Origin: Zopfochytrium polystomum
Lineage: Eukaryota > Chytridiomycota > Chytridiomycetes > Chytridiales > Chytridiaceae
Reading direction: 5' to 3'
NCBI GenBank assembly: GCA_025765615.1
Contig: JAIVFJ010000025.1
Span: 62,001 to 126,000 of the forward strand
Length of the DNA stretch: 64,000 nucleotides
The notes under the pieces were generated by a model. That model was not told where the DNA came from, did not search any database, and worked only from the letters and a program-made list of their open reading frames with translations. Below, piece by piece: positions 1 to 10,812 of the stretch (positions are counted from its first letter, which is position 1; each line of letters opens with the position of its first letter). Made by a program: the position numbers and the translations under genes.

Positions 1-497
1 GCCGGTGTCGTTCGCCTTGCACTCGCCCGGAATCCTTCTCCGGCCGAATGCAGAGGCAGAACACTGGTAGCGGGGGCCAGTAGGGCTGGGGGTCGTGCGA
101 GAGTTGGTATATATTACTTCAGCCAAGCCCCGCGCGCGCCAAACGCCGCGACGCGACTCGCTCTCCTCTCGTTCATTCAAGGTGGTTTTGATAGCTTGAA
201 GAACTTCTGGTCCACACAGAATTTCCAAACGTCTCGATTGGAAAAAGCATACGCCGTGCGTGCAGCGAGCCCCCCGCGCCCTTACCAGTAATGCTTTGTG
301 TCGTTCGGCGGGGGGCGCGGTTCCATCCTCGCGCTTGAAATAAAAAGAAAAAAGCAGAAGGGCGCAAGTGGAAGGTGGAAGGTGGGCGAAGGGGTCCACG
401 AGAAAATCATGCTGCACAAGGGTACGTATTCTCATCACGTGTCAAACCGGCCCTAATCAAGAGCTCGATGGGGAGAGAGTCCGAGATGGCGAGAGGG

Positions 498-501
<4 letters not shown>

Positions 502-538
<37 letters not shown>

Positions 539-611
539 CAGTTGTCTTCGATCCTTCACAATTTTTTCGGTTGCGTGCATGATTGATTGACGATAAGAGC
601 CCCGCTTATCT

Positions 612-668
<57 letters not shown>
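502..668. repeat. (GA)n and (CT)n microsatellite pair
   Basis: A nearly perfect GA tract (about 502-535) is followed by about 80 bp of unique sequence and then a CT tract (about 616-668). The two tracts are complementary, so a transcript crossing both could fold into a hairpin with a loop of roughly 80 nt. Short overlapping open frames here are artefacts of the dinucleotide repeats. Confidence 0.9.
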
Positions 669-677
<9 letters not shown>

Positions 678-954
678 GTTCTCCCTCTCTATCCCCACCT
701 GTCAAACTCCGTCCGCTCGGGTACACTTTTTTTTCCCCCTTTTTTCTTTTTTTCTCTCTCCCCCGACAGACGCGGGGTTTAGTGGACTCTTGAGTGAGAG
801 ATAGTCGGGATTCCGAGAGGGAAAGCCGCTTGTTCGATAAGATAGGCACAGGGCGGGGGGGGGAGGCACTAGGAGGGGTCTTGATCAGATGGAAGGAGAT
901 AGTAAGTACCGTTATGACGAACGATGATTGATGATGAGGCTTGGTGGTATGTGA

Positions 955-1186
955 GTGTGTGTGTGTGTGTGTGTGCAGCCCGTGGTTCGGGTTTACTGTT
1001 CCTTTTTTACAAAGATTTCCTTTTAAACAGCCGATATCTTTTCGCTTTCGCAATCTCAGTCGGCGTATAAAGAGATCGCAAAAGCACAGCAACAGCTCGT
1101 CCCGCAGCTGTCCTTGTCCTCGCTCAAAACGCTCGACTAGTCCATTCGCACCTCAGCGTATCCCTTGCACATCTCGTACGCGCACA

Positions 1187-1234
<48 letters not shown>
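955..1234. repeat. (GT)n and (CA)n microsatellite pair
   Basis: A GT tract at about 955-975 and a longer CA tract at about 1189-1234 lie just upstream of the permease start codon, the CA tract ending about 85 bp before the ATG. They are again complementary to each other and are probably in the promoter or 5' UTR. Confidence 0.9.
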
Positions 1235-1237
<3 letters not shown>

Positions 1238-1318
1238 CGCTCTCATACGCTCCGCAGCTGGAACAAAAACCTTGTTAGCTCATATCAACAACCACCTCGG
1301 TCCGTTTGCGCGCCCACA

Positions 1319-3908
1319 ATGACCAACGCATCAGCAGAAGCAGCGACAGTAGCAGGCGGAGAGTCCGGCCCAGTGCCGCCGCCGCCGGCATTTGCCATGG
1401 CGGTCGACGGCGGCGGCGTCGCGCCCCCTCCTCCTCCTCCTCCTGCTCCGTCGCTGATGGACTCGCTCCGCCGCAAGTGGACCACCCGCGACGGCCTCAT
1501 CGGCAAGTACGACTACGCGTTCTTGTGCCTTCCGCGCCTGCCCTTCTCCGCCCCGCGAAAGTGAGAGAGTATTTTCGCTTGTTCTTTTTTTTTGTCTTTT
1601 TTTTTTTTCTTCTTCTTTTTTTCTCTCCTCTGGTTCTCACCGTCCGATTTGTCTGGACATTTCTCCCACCGCAACAACCAAACGCCCCCAGGCGGCGAGG
1701 CGACGTTCCAAAGTTTTACGGACTCCACGATGAAGTGCCCGTCACGATTGCGCTTCTTGTAAGTTCCAAGTCCTTATGCACGTTCTTGTCGGGTCGCTAA
1801 CATCCTCACTCCTTCAACAACCACGCACGACAGCTCGGTTTCCAGCACGCCCTGGCGATGCTGGCCGGCATCGTGACCGTCCCGCTCATCCTCACGGCGC
1901 CCGCCGGCAGCACCGGCCTCAACTTCCCGGACGACCTCCGACAGCACCAGATCTCGGTCGCGCTCATCGTGTCGGGCCTGCTCTCCGCCATACAGATCAC
2001 GCGCATCAAGCTCTTTGGAAAGTACTACATGGGCACCGGTGAGTTTTGCGTGGCAGAAAACCAGAAACTGGGTGGGGGGTGAGGGAACCGCCGGGTCGGA
2101 GAAAAGCTAATAAAAGAAACCACACAAACAAAAAAAAATAATTAAGGTCTCCTTAGCGTGGTTGGCACCTCGTTCGTGACTGTCTCGATCGCGCAAAACA
2201 TCATTTCGCAGCTTTACGCCAATGGAACGTGCCCGACGTCCACCGCCGCCGACGGCACCGTCTCCTACCTCTCCTGCCCCGACGCCTACGGCGCCATCCT
2301 CGGCACCTCGGCCCTATGCTCGCTCGTCGAGATTGCCCTGTCGTTCCTGCCGCCGAAGGCACTGAAGAAACTCTTCCCGCCCATCGTTACCGGCCTCGCC
2401 ATCTTGCTCATCGGTGTCGACCTGATTGGCTCGGGATTCGTTGAGTGCTACTTTCCTGTGCAAAACACGGAATCTTAAACACTGAAACACTCCCCCCAAT
2501 CTACCTCCCCGCAAAACTCTCAGAAAGGCTGGGCCGGCGGCTCGGGAGTCTGCGCCAACCGCCCCGCGACCGGCTTCTACGCCGACTGCCCCAACATTGG
2601 CGCGCCGCGGCACTACCCTTGGGGCGACGCGCACTGGATCGGCCTGGGCTTCCTCGTCTTCAGCGCTATCTACGTCATCGAAGTCTTTGGCAGCCCCTTC
2701 ATGCGCAACATCCAGGTGGTCCTCGGCCTGCTCGTCGGCTGCGTCGTCTCCGCCGCGCTCGGGTACTGGGACAAGTCGTCCATCGACGCCGCCCCCGTCG
2801 TCGACTTCCCCTGGACCCACACCTACAAACTGTCCGTCTACGCACCCGCTATCGTACCGTTCTGCTTCGCTTACGTCGTACTTGCGATCGAGTCTATCGG
2901 CGACGTCACCGCTTCGTGCGACGTCTCGGGCGTCCCTGTCGAGGGCGAGGAGTTTGACTCGAGGATACAGGGCGGCATGCTGGCCGACGGGTTCAACGGC
3001 TTGATGTCGGCGCTCATGACGGGCACGCCCATGTCCGTCTTTGGTGAGTGCGACGGGGTGGTGAATTGTAAAGGAGTGCGCGCTCCGCTCTGACACAAAA
3101 AAAAAAAAAAAACAACAAAAACAACCAGCCCAAAACAACGGCGTCATCGCCCTCACCCGCTGCGCAAACACCACCGTCGGCTACGCCTGCTGCTTCTGGC
3201 TCATCGTCATGGGAGTCTTTGCAAAGTTTGCCGCCGTCTTTATCGCCATCCCCGACGCCGTGCTCGGCGGCATGACCACCTTCCTCTTTGCGTCCGTCGC
3301 AACCAGCGGAATCCGAGTGCTGGGTAAATTGTTTTGTTGGCGGGGTTCTGCATTTTTTTTTTTTATGTTCCACCTTCGATGGCGGGCATCTGCCAAGACG
3401 TCACTGACTTTCAGGTTTTCTGTTTTTCATTTGGTCCCTTCATCTGTTTCATCACCCCATCCGACAGCCTTCCTCAAGTGGACTCGCCGCGACCGCATCA
3501 TCATTGCCGGCGCCCTCTGCTTTGTAAGCACATTGTGGTTTTTTTTTTTTTTTTTTTTTTTTTTTTCCGCCAACCTCCCAACCACCCCTCTCTGGTTCAA
3601 TACTCCACTCGCTTCCCCTTCAACAGGGCGTAGGCAACTACGTCGTCCCAAACTGGTTCTCCTACTTCTTCACCTACTCTGGCGACAACGCCGCCCTCCG
3701 CGGCCTCATGGACTCGGTCGTCCTCATCGTCGGCTCCGGCTACGTCGCCGCATCCATCATCGCCATTGTCCTCAACCTCGTGCTCCCCTCCGACAAGGAT
3801 ATTTACGGCGACGATGACGAGGACGACAACGAGGTCGACGTCGAGCAGCAGCAGATGCAGCGGACGGGGAGGGGAACGGCGATTGCGGCTGTGATGAAGG
3901 CGGAGTGA
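1319..3908 (+). CDS. Nucleobase-ascorbate transporter (NAT/NCS2), UapA/UapC-like purine permease
   Basis: Predicted plasma-membrane H+ symporter for xanthine, uric acid or related purines. Eight exons, in phase at every junction: 1319-1560, 1692-1758, 1834-2038, 2147-2439, 2524-3043, 3129-3323, 3468-3523, 3627-3908, giving 619 aa (Aspergillus UapA is about 570). Seen in the translation: a Pro-rich cytosolic N-terminus; FYGL before TM1; the TM1 QH motif in LGFQH (about residues 104-108); ESIGDVTA with the TM8 glutamate (about 392) that binds purine in the family; and the NAT signature QNNGVIALTR (about 444-453). The C-terminus ends in an acidic tail, DDDEDDNEVDVEQQQ. All introns are GT-AG; intron 4 uses a GTTGAG donor. 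The start was chosen as the first ATG in frame with the conserved DYA..PRLPF segment. The Q at the first signature position is typical of purine rather than ascorbate carriers, so purine transport is likely; exact substrate is unknown. Confidence 0.93.
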
Positions 3909-3983
3909 AAAAATAAGCGGTTAGGGATGCGACTGGTGCTTTTGACTTGCCCGTGCTGGCTGGCGGGGCTCAGGCGGAATTTA

Positions 3984-3989
3984 AATAAA
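3984..3989 (+). terminator. Possible polyadenylation signal of the NAT gene
   Basis: A canonical AATAAA lies 76 bp after the stop codon in an A-rich stretch. Position and sequence fit a 3' end signal; no cDNA evidence. Confidence 0.4.
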
Positions 3990-6836
3990 AAAGGTTAAAC
4001 TTTTGAACTCTACCGGGACGGACTGAAAGAAAAAGAAGAAGAAGAAGAAGAAAGAAAGAAAAAAAAAATTCACTGGCTTACACCATGGGAGTCCAAAGGT
4101 TCAGTGGACGAGCAGGCGTGTTACAGAAAAGCTTGACCTGTCCTGTCCTTCTATTTTTGCTATCGGCCCAGGTTGCGAAAACGTCTGCTGTGGAGCGTTC
4201 TGAGAACCATCGCTGAGTGTACTGACTTTTTCCATTCATTCCCCTCGTTCTGAACATATCAGGAAACAAGCAAAGCTGTTCCACCATAAAAGAAAAAAAC
4301 AAAAAATACAAAAAAAGTTCATCAAAGTGAAATTTCTGGCCTTTCCCTCATTGGGTTTTGCTTTTGGGGGTGAACAAAACCTTTTTCGCTTGAGAGACTG
4401 TAGGAGATCCTCTACATCTCTGAAGGCTCATCACATAGTCCAGTGGATATGTGGGGAAAGGACAAGTCGTCAATGATGGGGAACTCCTGGTTTCTCAGGG
4501 CCAGTACCCTGGTGTTGGCCTCATTACGACTCTCTACATATGCTCTGAAAGCACACATTTTACCAATCAATAATTGTCATGAGTCATTGCTGACTCATGA
4601 GTGCCGTAACAGCAATGGACAAGCATGTAGAGACAAGTCTCCACATGAATGAATCATGGGTGCCACGGGTATGAGATGTCCCAGGCGGTTCGGAAGAGAT
4701 TGTGCTTGGTCTTTATTCTTTGCTGCTTCATTCACTATGAGCAATGAAGTTTCTTGGCTTTTCCACCACTACCCAAGACCTGCCACCATCACTTTTGCAA
4801 TTGGATTGATGGTTGACAAGTTCAACATATTGTGCTGAAATTAGTCAATAACAGACCATAGGGGAGTGGAGATAACTGGAGTCTTGATGATGTTTGCTAT
4901 CCAGGTAACCAGCATAGGCCAGAGTCTGTCACTTATCAACCAGTACAACCTTGGACCAATGCTCCACAACCACCTTGTCCCAATTTGTCTCCACAATAGC
5001 TGCTGTTGTTTTCCACAGTCTTGCTACCGCACTTTTAGTCAGCTGAAGTAGGTGGTCAGAGAAACTAAAATTGGCCTTGACCAACGTAGTATAGTTTTCA
5101 CAGTATAGCTTTGTTCTGCCACCAATCTCACCAAATCGATCTGCTTAGCTCCCACATTGCCTCGCAATCTGTAGCAACATCTCGCCAGCAACTTGAATGT
5201 CTACCCTGACATGTCAGTCGTGCAAGACAAGCAAGATGGCGTCCTTCTTGCCTTGAAAACCACCAGTGTTGACTTCCTGAGCAACTGTGTTTCGTGAGTA
5301 GGCTTTGTTCTGAACAGTGTACTTCGCACATTAATAGTTTGTTTTTTTCTTTTTTTTCTCGCTTTCTAGGCCAAACTTCCCGCCAACGGCAGAGGAAGTG
5401 CCGGTGACGGCAAGCATCGAGAAGGAAAAGCACAAGAGGGTAAATGCTCCTTTTTTTTTGGGAATCTTTGTTTGGGTACGTTCGTTGGCAAACTCCCCCC
5501 CACCCTGTATCGCACAGGCATGACAGACACATGGCGCAAGCTGGACTGTGAGATTGGGCCAGTGCTCGCCAACCACTGTGACAAGCAGCGGCCAGGCACA
5601 GTGGTGGAGGGGCAACAGCGAGTCAGACACTCCGGCGTTTGTGTGTAAGAAGCATTTTGCGTTGTTTGGGGTGGGCTGAGACAGTGGCAGTGGGGTGACT
5701 GGACTGGTGGGGTGACCGCAGGAGAACGCTGCAGCAACTTGCCAATGCTGATCTTAGGTGGTGGTGACAGGGGGCTGGACAGCGTGGACCCTGTTGCAGC
5801 TGACTGCCCCACTGCGGCTGGGTCAGCGGCTGCAGGTTGCCATTGTTGGCGACAGTGGCTGGTGGGGTGTGGGTGTGTATATCAATAAATGGATTAAGAC
5901 AATTTTTTCCGACAATTTTGAGTGCTGGTGGGAAGGAGTGAGGAGAAGGATACTGGTAATGACCCTACTGTAAATCTGGCAGATTTTGTGCCATGATGTC
6001 AACATCACAGAAAAAAGGAGCTGCAGAGCCCATTGTGTTGGCATCTCCAGCAACCATTTCACAATGAAAATGGGAGCGAGTGCAACAAGAAAAATGGGAT
6101 CTCAAGCACCCAAATCAATGAAAATGGTATCTCTGAATCCCAAAAATGGGAGCCAAAAATGGAACCCACAACTCCCAGAAGAACAAATCGAAAAATGGTA
6201 GCTGGGGATCCACAACTGTGGCCCACAGTGATTTGATCGGACGCCTATCGCGCTTCCCACCTTCATCATTGCCTGCCACATCGTTTCTGTCTCTCTGGCT
6301 TCCATTTGACTTCTCATCATTGAGCACTCATGCCTCGTCGACACCTCCACCGTGTTGCCACTTCGCTCCATCACAACTTCCATTCATCAGGATTCCTCAT
6401 TGACCTACCTCATCTCTTGTCGTTGACACAATCACAAGGGTACCTCTCATTGATTGCACAAGTGTTTCTCCACCTTGTTCACCTGCTTGACCCCCACAGC
6501 TGTCACAAGACTCGTTGCCCATCCCCATCACTCTTTTCATCCCTCCACATTACTGGCAGTCTGACTCACTCTACACCTCAGGCTCCGGCAAATAGGCCAT
6601 CTCCAGATTGTTTACATTCAAGATTTGACTCTCAGAATGTTTGCTTGGCCTGTTATCCTTCACTTTCAGTTCCAACCGTGCTGTGGCTTTTGCCCCTCTG
6701 ACAATAAACCTTGATGCTGCCTTCTCCAACCTTCCCTTTTGGGAACTCTGACTCAGGCTTTGCCTACTTTGACTACTATCTCAACGTATATTACTCATTC
6801 TTTATCTCTTCAACTCTCTCTTTGATCGGAAAACCT
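3990..6836. other. Gene-free region, probably decayed transposon and repeat DNA
   Basis: No intact gene recognised. AT-richer than the flanking gene and full of stop codons in all frames. An A/AAG-rich tract occurs at 4026-4068. Around 6062-6200 a loosely repeated AAAATGGGA-type unit appears. Two short blocks with good splice-like borders (5370-5439 and 5518 to a TAA near 5647) could be an exon relic and are discussed under findings. The right end runs into a piggyBac relic, so part of this stretch may be the 5' portion of that element. Confidence 0.5.
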
Positions 6837-7597
6837 ATCTGCATGGAACAACTCGAATTCATCGAAAAAGCTTTCCTGATAGGGGAAAGTTGCAAAAATG
6901 CAAAGCAGGGAACTCACCAATGGGAGATTCATCCATATGGTGATGCTCTTATCACTGTGATTGGATTCTCTGATAAGAAGGTCTTCCACATGATCTCCAC
7001 CTGTGATAGTCACAATCTCTCCTCAGTTGTTTGATGGAATGACGAGACAAAGGCAAAAGACTCAGAGGCGTTTGTCCCAAAAGCCTTGCTGTTGTATAAC
7101 AAGTTCATGGGTGGTGTGAACAGAGCCGATCAGATGATTGTAACCTGCAGTGTTGCTCATAAAACAAGGACATGGTATCACAGGCTTTTTTACTTTGCAT
7201 TGGATGCCTGTCTGGTCAATGCATGTGTGTTTACCAAACGGTGCAGAAATCTGCTGGGCTGTCAGACGACATGGCCGTAAAGGATTTTCGTCTTCAGCTT
7301 GCATTGCAACTGTTTGGAAGGGACCAGTCTGCCGTGAATGCTCAAGTAGCCACTGGTGGCATTGGTGCACTAGCCCCTTGTACCACACAGGCTCAAGCAG
7401 GCAAAATCACCCTGGGCTATCACATTCCAGTTCACTACTGTGGGTGTGAATTTTATCCATTTACATTGGAGGATGCACCTCCTGGAACATTGTTGGAGTG
7501 TGTTCAATGCCAAGGTTGCCCTGCAAATCAAGGACAAAGGACTTCAACTATCTGTGCACAATGCCACATCGAATTTTGTTGGAAAGTGTTTCTCTGA
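6837..7597 (+). pseudogene. piggyBac-type transposase relic (C-terminal half)
   Basis: Broken remnant of a DDE transposase that cuts and pastes at TTAA sites. The frame from 6837 reads through a block like the piggyBac core (Trp-Glu-Ile-His, then FSDKKVFHMIST, matching the family's W.DkK.V.flST region), hits a TGA at 7032-7034, then continues in the same frame with YNKFMGGVNRADQM, the diagnostic YNk.MgGVD..DQ motif, and FALDACLVNA. A frameshift near 7200-7250 leads to a Cys-rich tail with CVQCQGCP and CAQCHIEFCW, as in the C-terminal zinc-binding domain of the family. The N-terminal half and terminal repeats were not found. In the motif the usual catalytic Asp (GGVD) is Asn here, so the copy is dead on several counts. 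Confidence 0.8.
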
Positions 7598-8752
7598 TCA
7601 TATTTTTGGCATATAGGTGTTTGACAATGCTGAGGGGCAACCTGGCAAAAAAGGAAAGCACAGGGTATCTTTGTAGTGGATTTTGCATCCATCATGGATA
7701 CTGTCTATGACCCCCTAAAATCATTTAATTCTTTCAAATTTTTTGTTTCCAGATTTATCAATGAAAATTCAATTGAAGCTTAGTCATTTTGCTATGCGCT
7801 GTGTAAATTTGGTCTCATTTGGAGAATGCTGAGATTGCTAAAACGACAGTAAGTGGCTCCATGACCATTCAAAAGTGCCAACTACCCCAACCCCGCTCCC
7901 CCACTTCCTCTTCTCCTCCTGGCCAGGTGCCCTCAGGATTAAGGCTGCCGTCTGAAAAAGCCGATGGCGAATATCCGCAACTACCCCCATATAGTTGTCT
8001 GCATCTGCCACATGAGGATATGAGCATTATTTGCGGATATAAAGCAGACACGTGTGAAAATAGCAATATACGATCGGCCAGGTCACGTCAATGTTAATTC
8101 ATCTTTCATCCACTCATAAGCACGCACCTACTTGCGTGGGCGATTGGTTACACAAGGTGTCAGGTTACCTCCACAAGGGTGATCTGTTAAGCAGCACGAA
8201 GCTGCACAGCAACGTTCAAGTACGACGAGTCCGACCCAATGACTGGCGGAGGGGGGTGGACAATGTCAGGGATAGACCTTCACAGGGCAAGGGAGGGAGT
8301 TACAGTAAAAAGAACTCCAAAATCTAAGAGATGAAATTAATTGAAGGTTGAGGGTAATGATCCATATCAATAGAGTATCACGATATATGGACTATTATCG
8401 GTGTCCTATTGTTTAGTTCAGTGGCTAAAGACCGGACTGTCGTGATACCTAATAATGTCGGATATTTCAGGGTTTCGCTATCAGCCCCCTGCGCAGCACT
8501 GGCCAAAGGGTTTCACATATCGCTATTGTATAAGACTTATCACAAATACGATAAGCCCAATATTGTTGGGTATGGGGTTATCAATTGGACCCAAACAAGG
8601 GACTTGTTGCACTTATATCAGTCTCCTTAATTCACTCAGTCAAGGTACAGGGATTTTAGTTTATCCTTTTGATCTTTTTGGGGATCGGCTGCTAACATTA
8701 AAAGACCAGTACTTTGCTTGAGAACAGCAACCAACCATCGAAAGAACACTCC
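7598..8752. other. Gene-free region, no recognisable features
   Basis: AT-rich DNA with no ORF resembling a known family. It lies between the piggyBac relic and the first copy of LTR family A, whose terminal TG at 8753 marks a sharp change of composition. Some of it may be the 3' end of the piggyBac element. Confidence 0.5.
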
Positions 8753-9820
8753 TGTGAGACTGTGCTCTCTAAATCCTCACCCTGGGCTATGGGTGGCAAA
8801 TAGAGCAATGACCTAAATACCAATCCTGAAAAGTGAAAAAGGGCAAAATGGAGATGTCTAGGGGTCACTAGACAGGACAATGTATTTGGAGTCTTAAGAA
8901 GCCCAAGAAACACAAAGAAACTCTCTTACCACACACAAAGAGAAGACTCTCACACTCAGACCAAAGGCAACTGTGAAAAGGTGGCACAATAGCAAAGAAT
9001 GTGCAGGGTTCTCTGGTCCATGACACAGAGTGGGCCCAATGGGAGGCAAAAGCCAAAGCCAAAGGGGACCAGGAAATCCGGGTAACAATGCTGGAGGTGC
9101 AAGATGCAGCAAGCTCCAGGGAGCGGCACTAAGTGCAGCACTCCAATCCAACTGAAGAAGACAAGAGAGTGGGGAGGAAAGTGGCCAGACCCCGGTCTGT
9201 TGGAGCCACCACCATGGAGCAAGGCTCCCTCTCTGTCAAAGACAAGCCCTAAGTTGGAGGGGGTTGGACACAGAGGGCAAACACAAGGAACAGTTAGTGT
9301 GCAGAGGTGTCTGTTGAACTAAATCAGAACTGTTTTCCACTTAACAGAACCAGACACAACTTGTCTCACTCCAAGGAGAAGTTCCAACTCAATGCAAGGA
9401 GGGGGCACACAGGGGTGGGAGACAGTGGGACTCTTCTTACTTCATCCTACTAGGACACAGACATCTGCCTCACCAAGCCAGAGGAATCCCCTATCTTAGA
9501 AGCAAGGAAGGTTAACACCCACTCCCTCACCCAAATGTGGCACCATGACATCACAGGCATTAATCTGAGAGAAAGAGGGTCTGAAACCAGTGAAGACCAG
9601 GCCCACCAGAGGCCACAGGAGCCAACAACCAGGGAGGAGGGGGCATACCTGAGAGACCATTCCTGCAGCAGTACCTGACCAGACAGCTCATTCATATCCC
9701 CTTGAGAGACCTGGATTTGACTAGATGTATTGACAGGAACCTAGAGGCACCACCACAGATTTACCCTCCATCCTTCCATCACCAAGTGGCTCCTACCCAG
9801 TCCAACCTAAACAGCATGCA
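8753..9820 (+). mobile_element. LTR family A, copy 1
   Basis: A 1.07-kb repeat starting TGTGAGACTGTGCTC and ending in GCATGCA, so bounded by TG...CA as LTRs are. It is followed after 4 bp by a primer-binding site (see next entry). Two further copies lie at 14723-15711 and 29040-29707, and all three share the same right boundary. The paired LTR expected at the other end of the element was not found within the window. Confidence 0.7.
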
Positions 9821-9824
9821 GAAT

Positions 9825-9856
9825 TGGTGAGGTGCACTGGGGCTTGAACCCAGCAC
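9825..9856 (+). other. Primer-binding site of LTR element A, copy 1
   Basis: Begins TGGTGAGGTGCACTGG and runs on into a sequence whose reverse complement is a complete tRNA T-arm (CTGGG, TTCAA loop, CCCAG). TGG is the complement of tRNA 3' CCA. The site lies 4 bp after the LTR, the normal place for initiation of minus-strand synthesis. Complementarity continues well past the usual 10-18 nt. Confidence 0.65.
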
Positions 9857-10474
9857 ACTGCCATGATGGCCAAGAGGACTTCAACCTCCTGTCACACACC
9901 AGGGGACTGCCACCCCCAGCTCTACATACAGTCAGGAAGAAAAGGGCACAGGTTCACACAGTCAACAAGATGGGGGGCAGCTGCTTAAATAGGAGAGGGT
10001 TGGAATCAGCAGGGTGAAGGAAGAAGGAAGGGAAAAGAGGGGAAAACATATACAAAAGAACAAAACAATAAATAAAACAGCAAAGAAGTGAGAGAATGAT
10101 TGGTGCAGATAAGAAGACAGTCACTCACAGCCACACAAGAAAGAAAAGACACAGACAGAGACAGCAAGGAAGAAATAAAAGAGAAAACAGGAAACACAGG
10201 AAAAACAGGATAAATTACTAATTGGAAAAATAAGTAAAAATCACCAATGAAAAGATAAAGAAAAACCCTGTGATCTCATACCCCTTTTATGAGGTATTAC
10301 ATCATGGTAGCAGGTGGTAGAGCTTGTTAGCTTTGCCATCATCTTGTTAACTCTGTCCATCTGGGCTTAGCACTTCTCCCACAGAAGTGTTTCAGTCCTA
10401 AGTCATTTCCAAAAGTGAGGGGCCATTGGCCAGGCATAGTAGGACTTTGCATTTCTGCCCAGTCTGTCAACTAG
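9857..10474. mobile_element. Non-coding interior of LTR element A, copy 1
   Basis: Purine-rich DNA with no gag or pol frame, matched almost end to end by 15750-16500 in copy 2. The shared, gene-free interior suggests a non-autonomous LTR element (LARD- or TRIM-like) rather than a random truncation. Confidence 0.55.
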
Positions 10475-10537
10475 CATGTCTCGAACTTGGCACCTTCCCA
10501 ATTGAAGGGAGCGCTCTAACCACTGAGCAAGGGAGCC
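10475..10537 (-). repeat. tRNA-like Pol III head (SINE-type), copy 1
   Basis: On the minus strand the sequence reads like a degenerate tRNA: GGCTCCC, then an A-box-like TTGCTCAGTGGTTAGAGCGC, an anticodon-arm-like block, then a B-box-like AAGTTCGAGAC. Spacing of the boxes fits an internal Pol III promoter. It is not a functional tRNA because the T-arm and acceptor stem do not close. A second copy at 16504-16567 has the perfect A box TAGCTCAGTGG. Confidence 0.6.
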
Positions 10538-10547
10538 TTGTAATAGC

Positions 10548-10812
10548 AACTAGCATCAAGACTGACTCTTTCTGTCTGCAACATCGCCAATAATAAATAA
10601 TAATAGTAGAGCTCAGAGGCAGACATACGGAGTCAGTCAGAGGCCGTATGGAAACCCAATAAATAATAAGAGAGTAGGAATCCAAGCCTAGTCACGTTTT
10701 GCTAGCAAAACGTTGATCGAGATGGGGTGGTAATCCTCACAATTACCAGTTAAAAAGTGGGTATACACTTAATTTATTTGAGGTCACAGCTTGACAGCCT
10801 GTCGTCCTCACA
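10548..10812 (-). mobile_element. LTR-like repeat family B, copy 1
   Basis: Read on the minus strand it starts TGTGAGGACGACAGGC. A second copy in the opposite orientation is split across 47505-47538 and 48821-49010. A diverged relative occupies about 16568-16778, again next to the tRNA-like head. TG start suggests an LTR, but the far end is not sharply defined. Confidence 0.55.

Larger units (their letters stand above)
1..1318. other. Non-coding region upstream of the NAT permease gene
   Basis: No convincing coding sequence is visible. The stretch holds the presumed promoter and 5' leader of the permease gene starting at 1319. It is dominated by simple repeats: (GA)n, (CT)n, (GT)n and (CA)n tracts, plus poly-pyrimidine runs around 726-765. 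A TATA-like TATATATTA lies near 109-117, but it is 1.2 kb from the start codon and may belong to something else. No intact regulatory site could be identified with confidence. Confidence 0.6.

Noticed and set aside
368..1092. Open frames over GA/CT/GT repeats upstream of the permease
   Set aside because: They translate as Arg-Glu, Ser-Leu or Val-Cys dipeptide runs on both strands, as any dinucleotide repeat does.
2314..3174. 286-codon minus-strand frame opposite the permease
   Set aside because: It is antisense to exons with NAT motifs, is rich in Arg/Asp/Val from GC-biased codons and crosses introns.
10475..10537. Functional tRNA gene on the minus strand
   Set aside because: A-box and B-box are present but acceptor and T stems do not pair, so it is called a tRNA-like SINE head.
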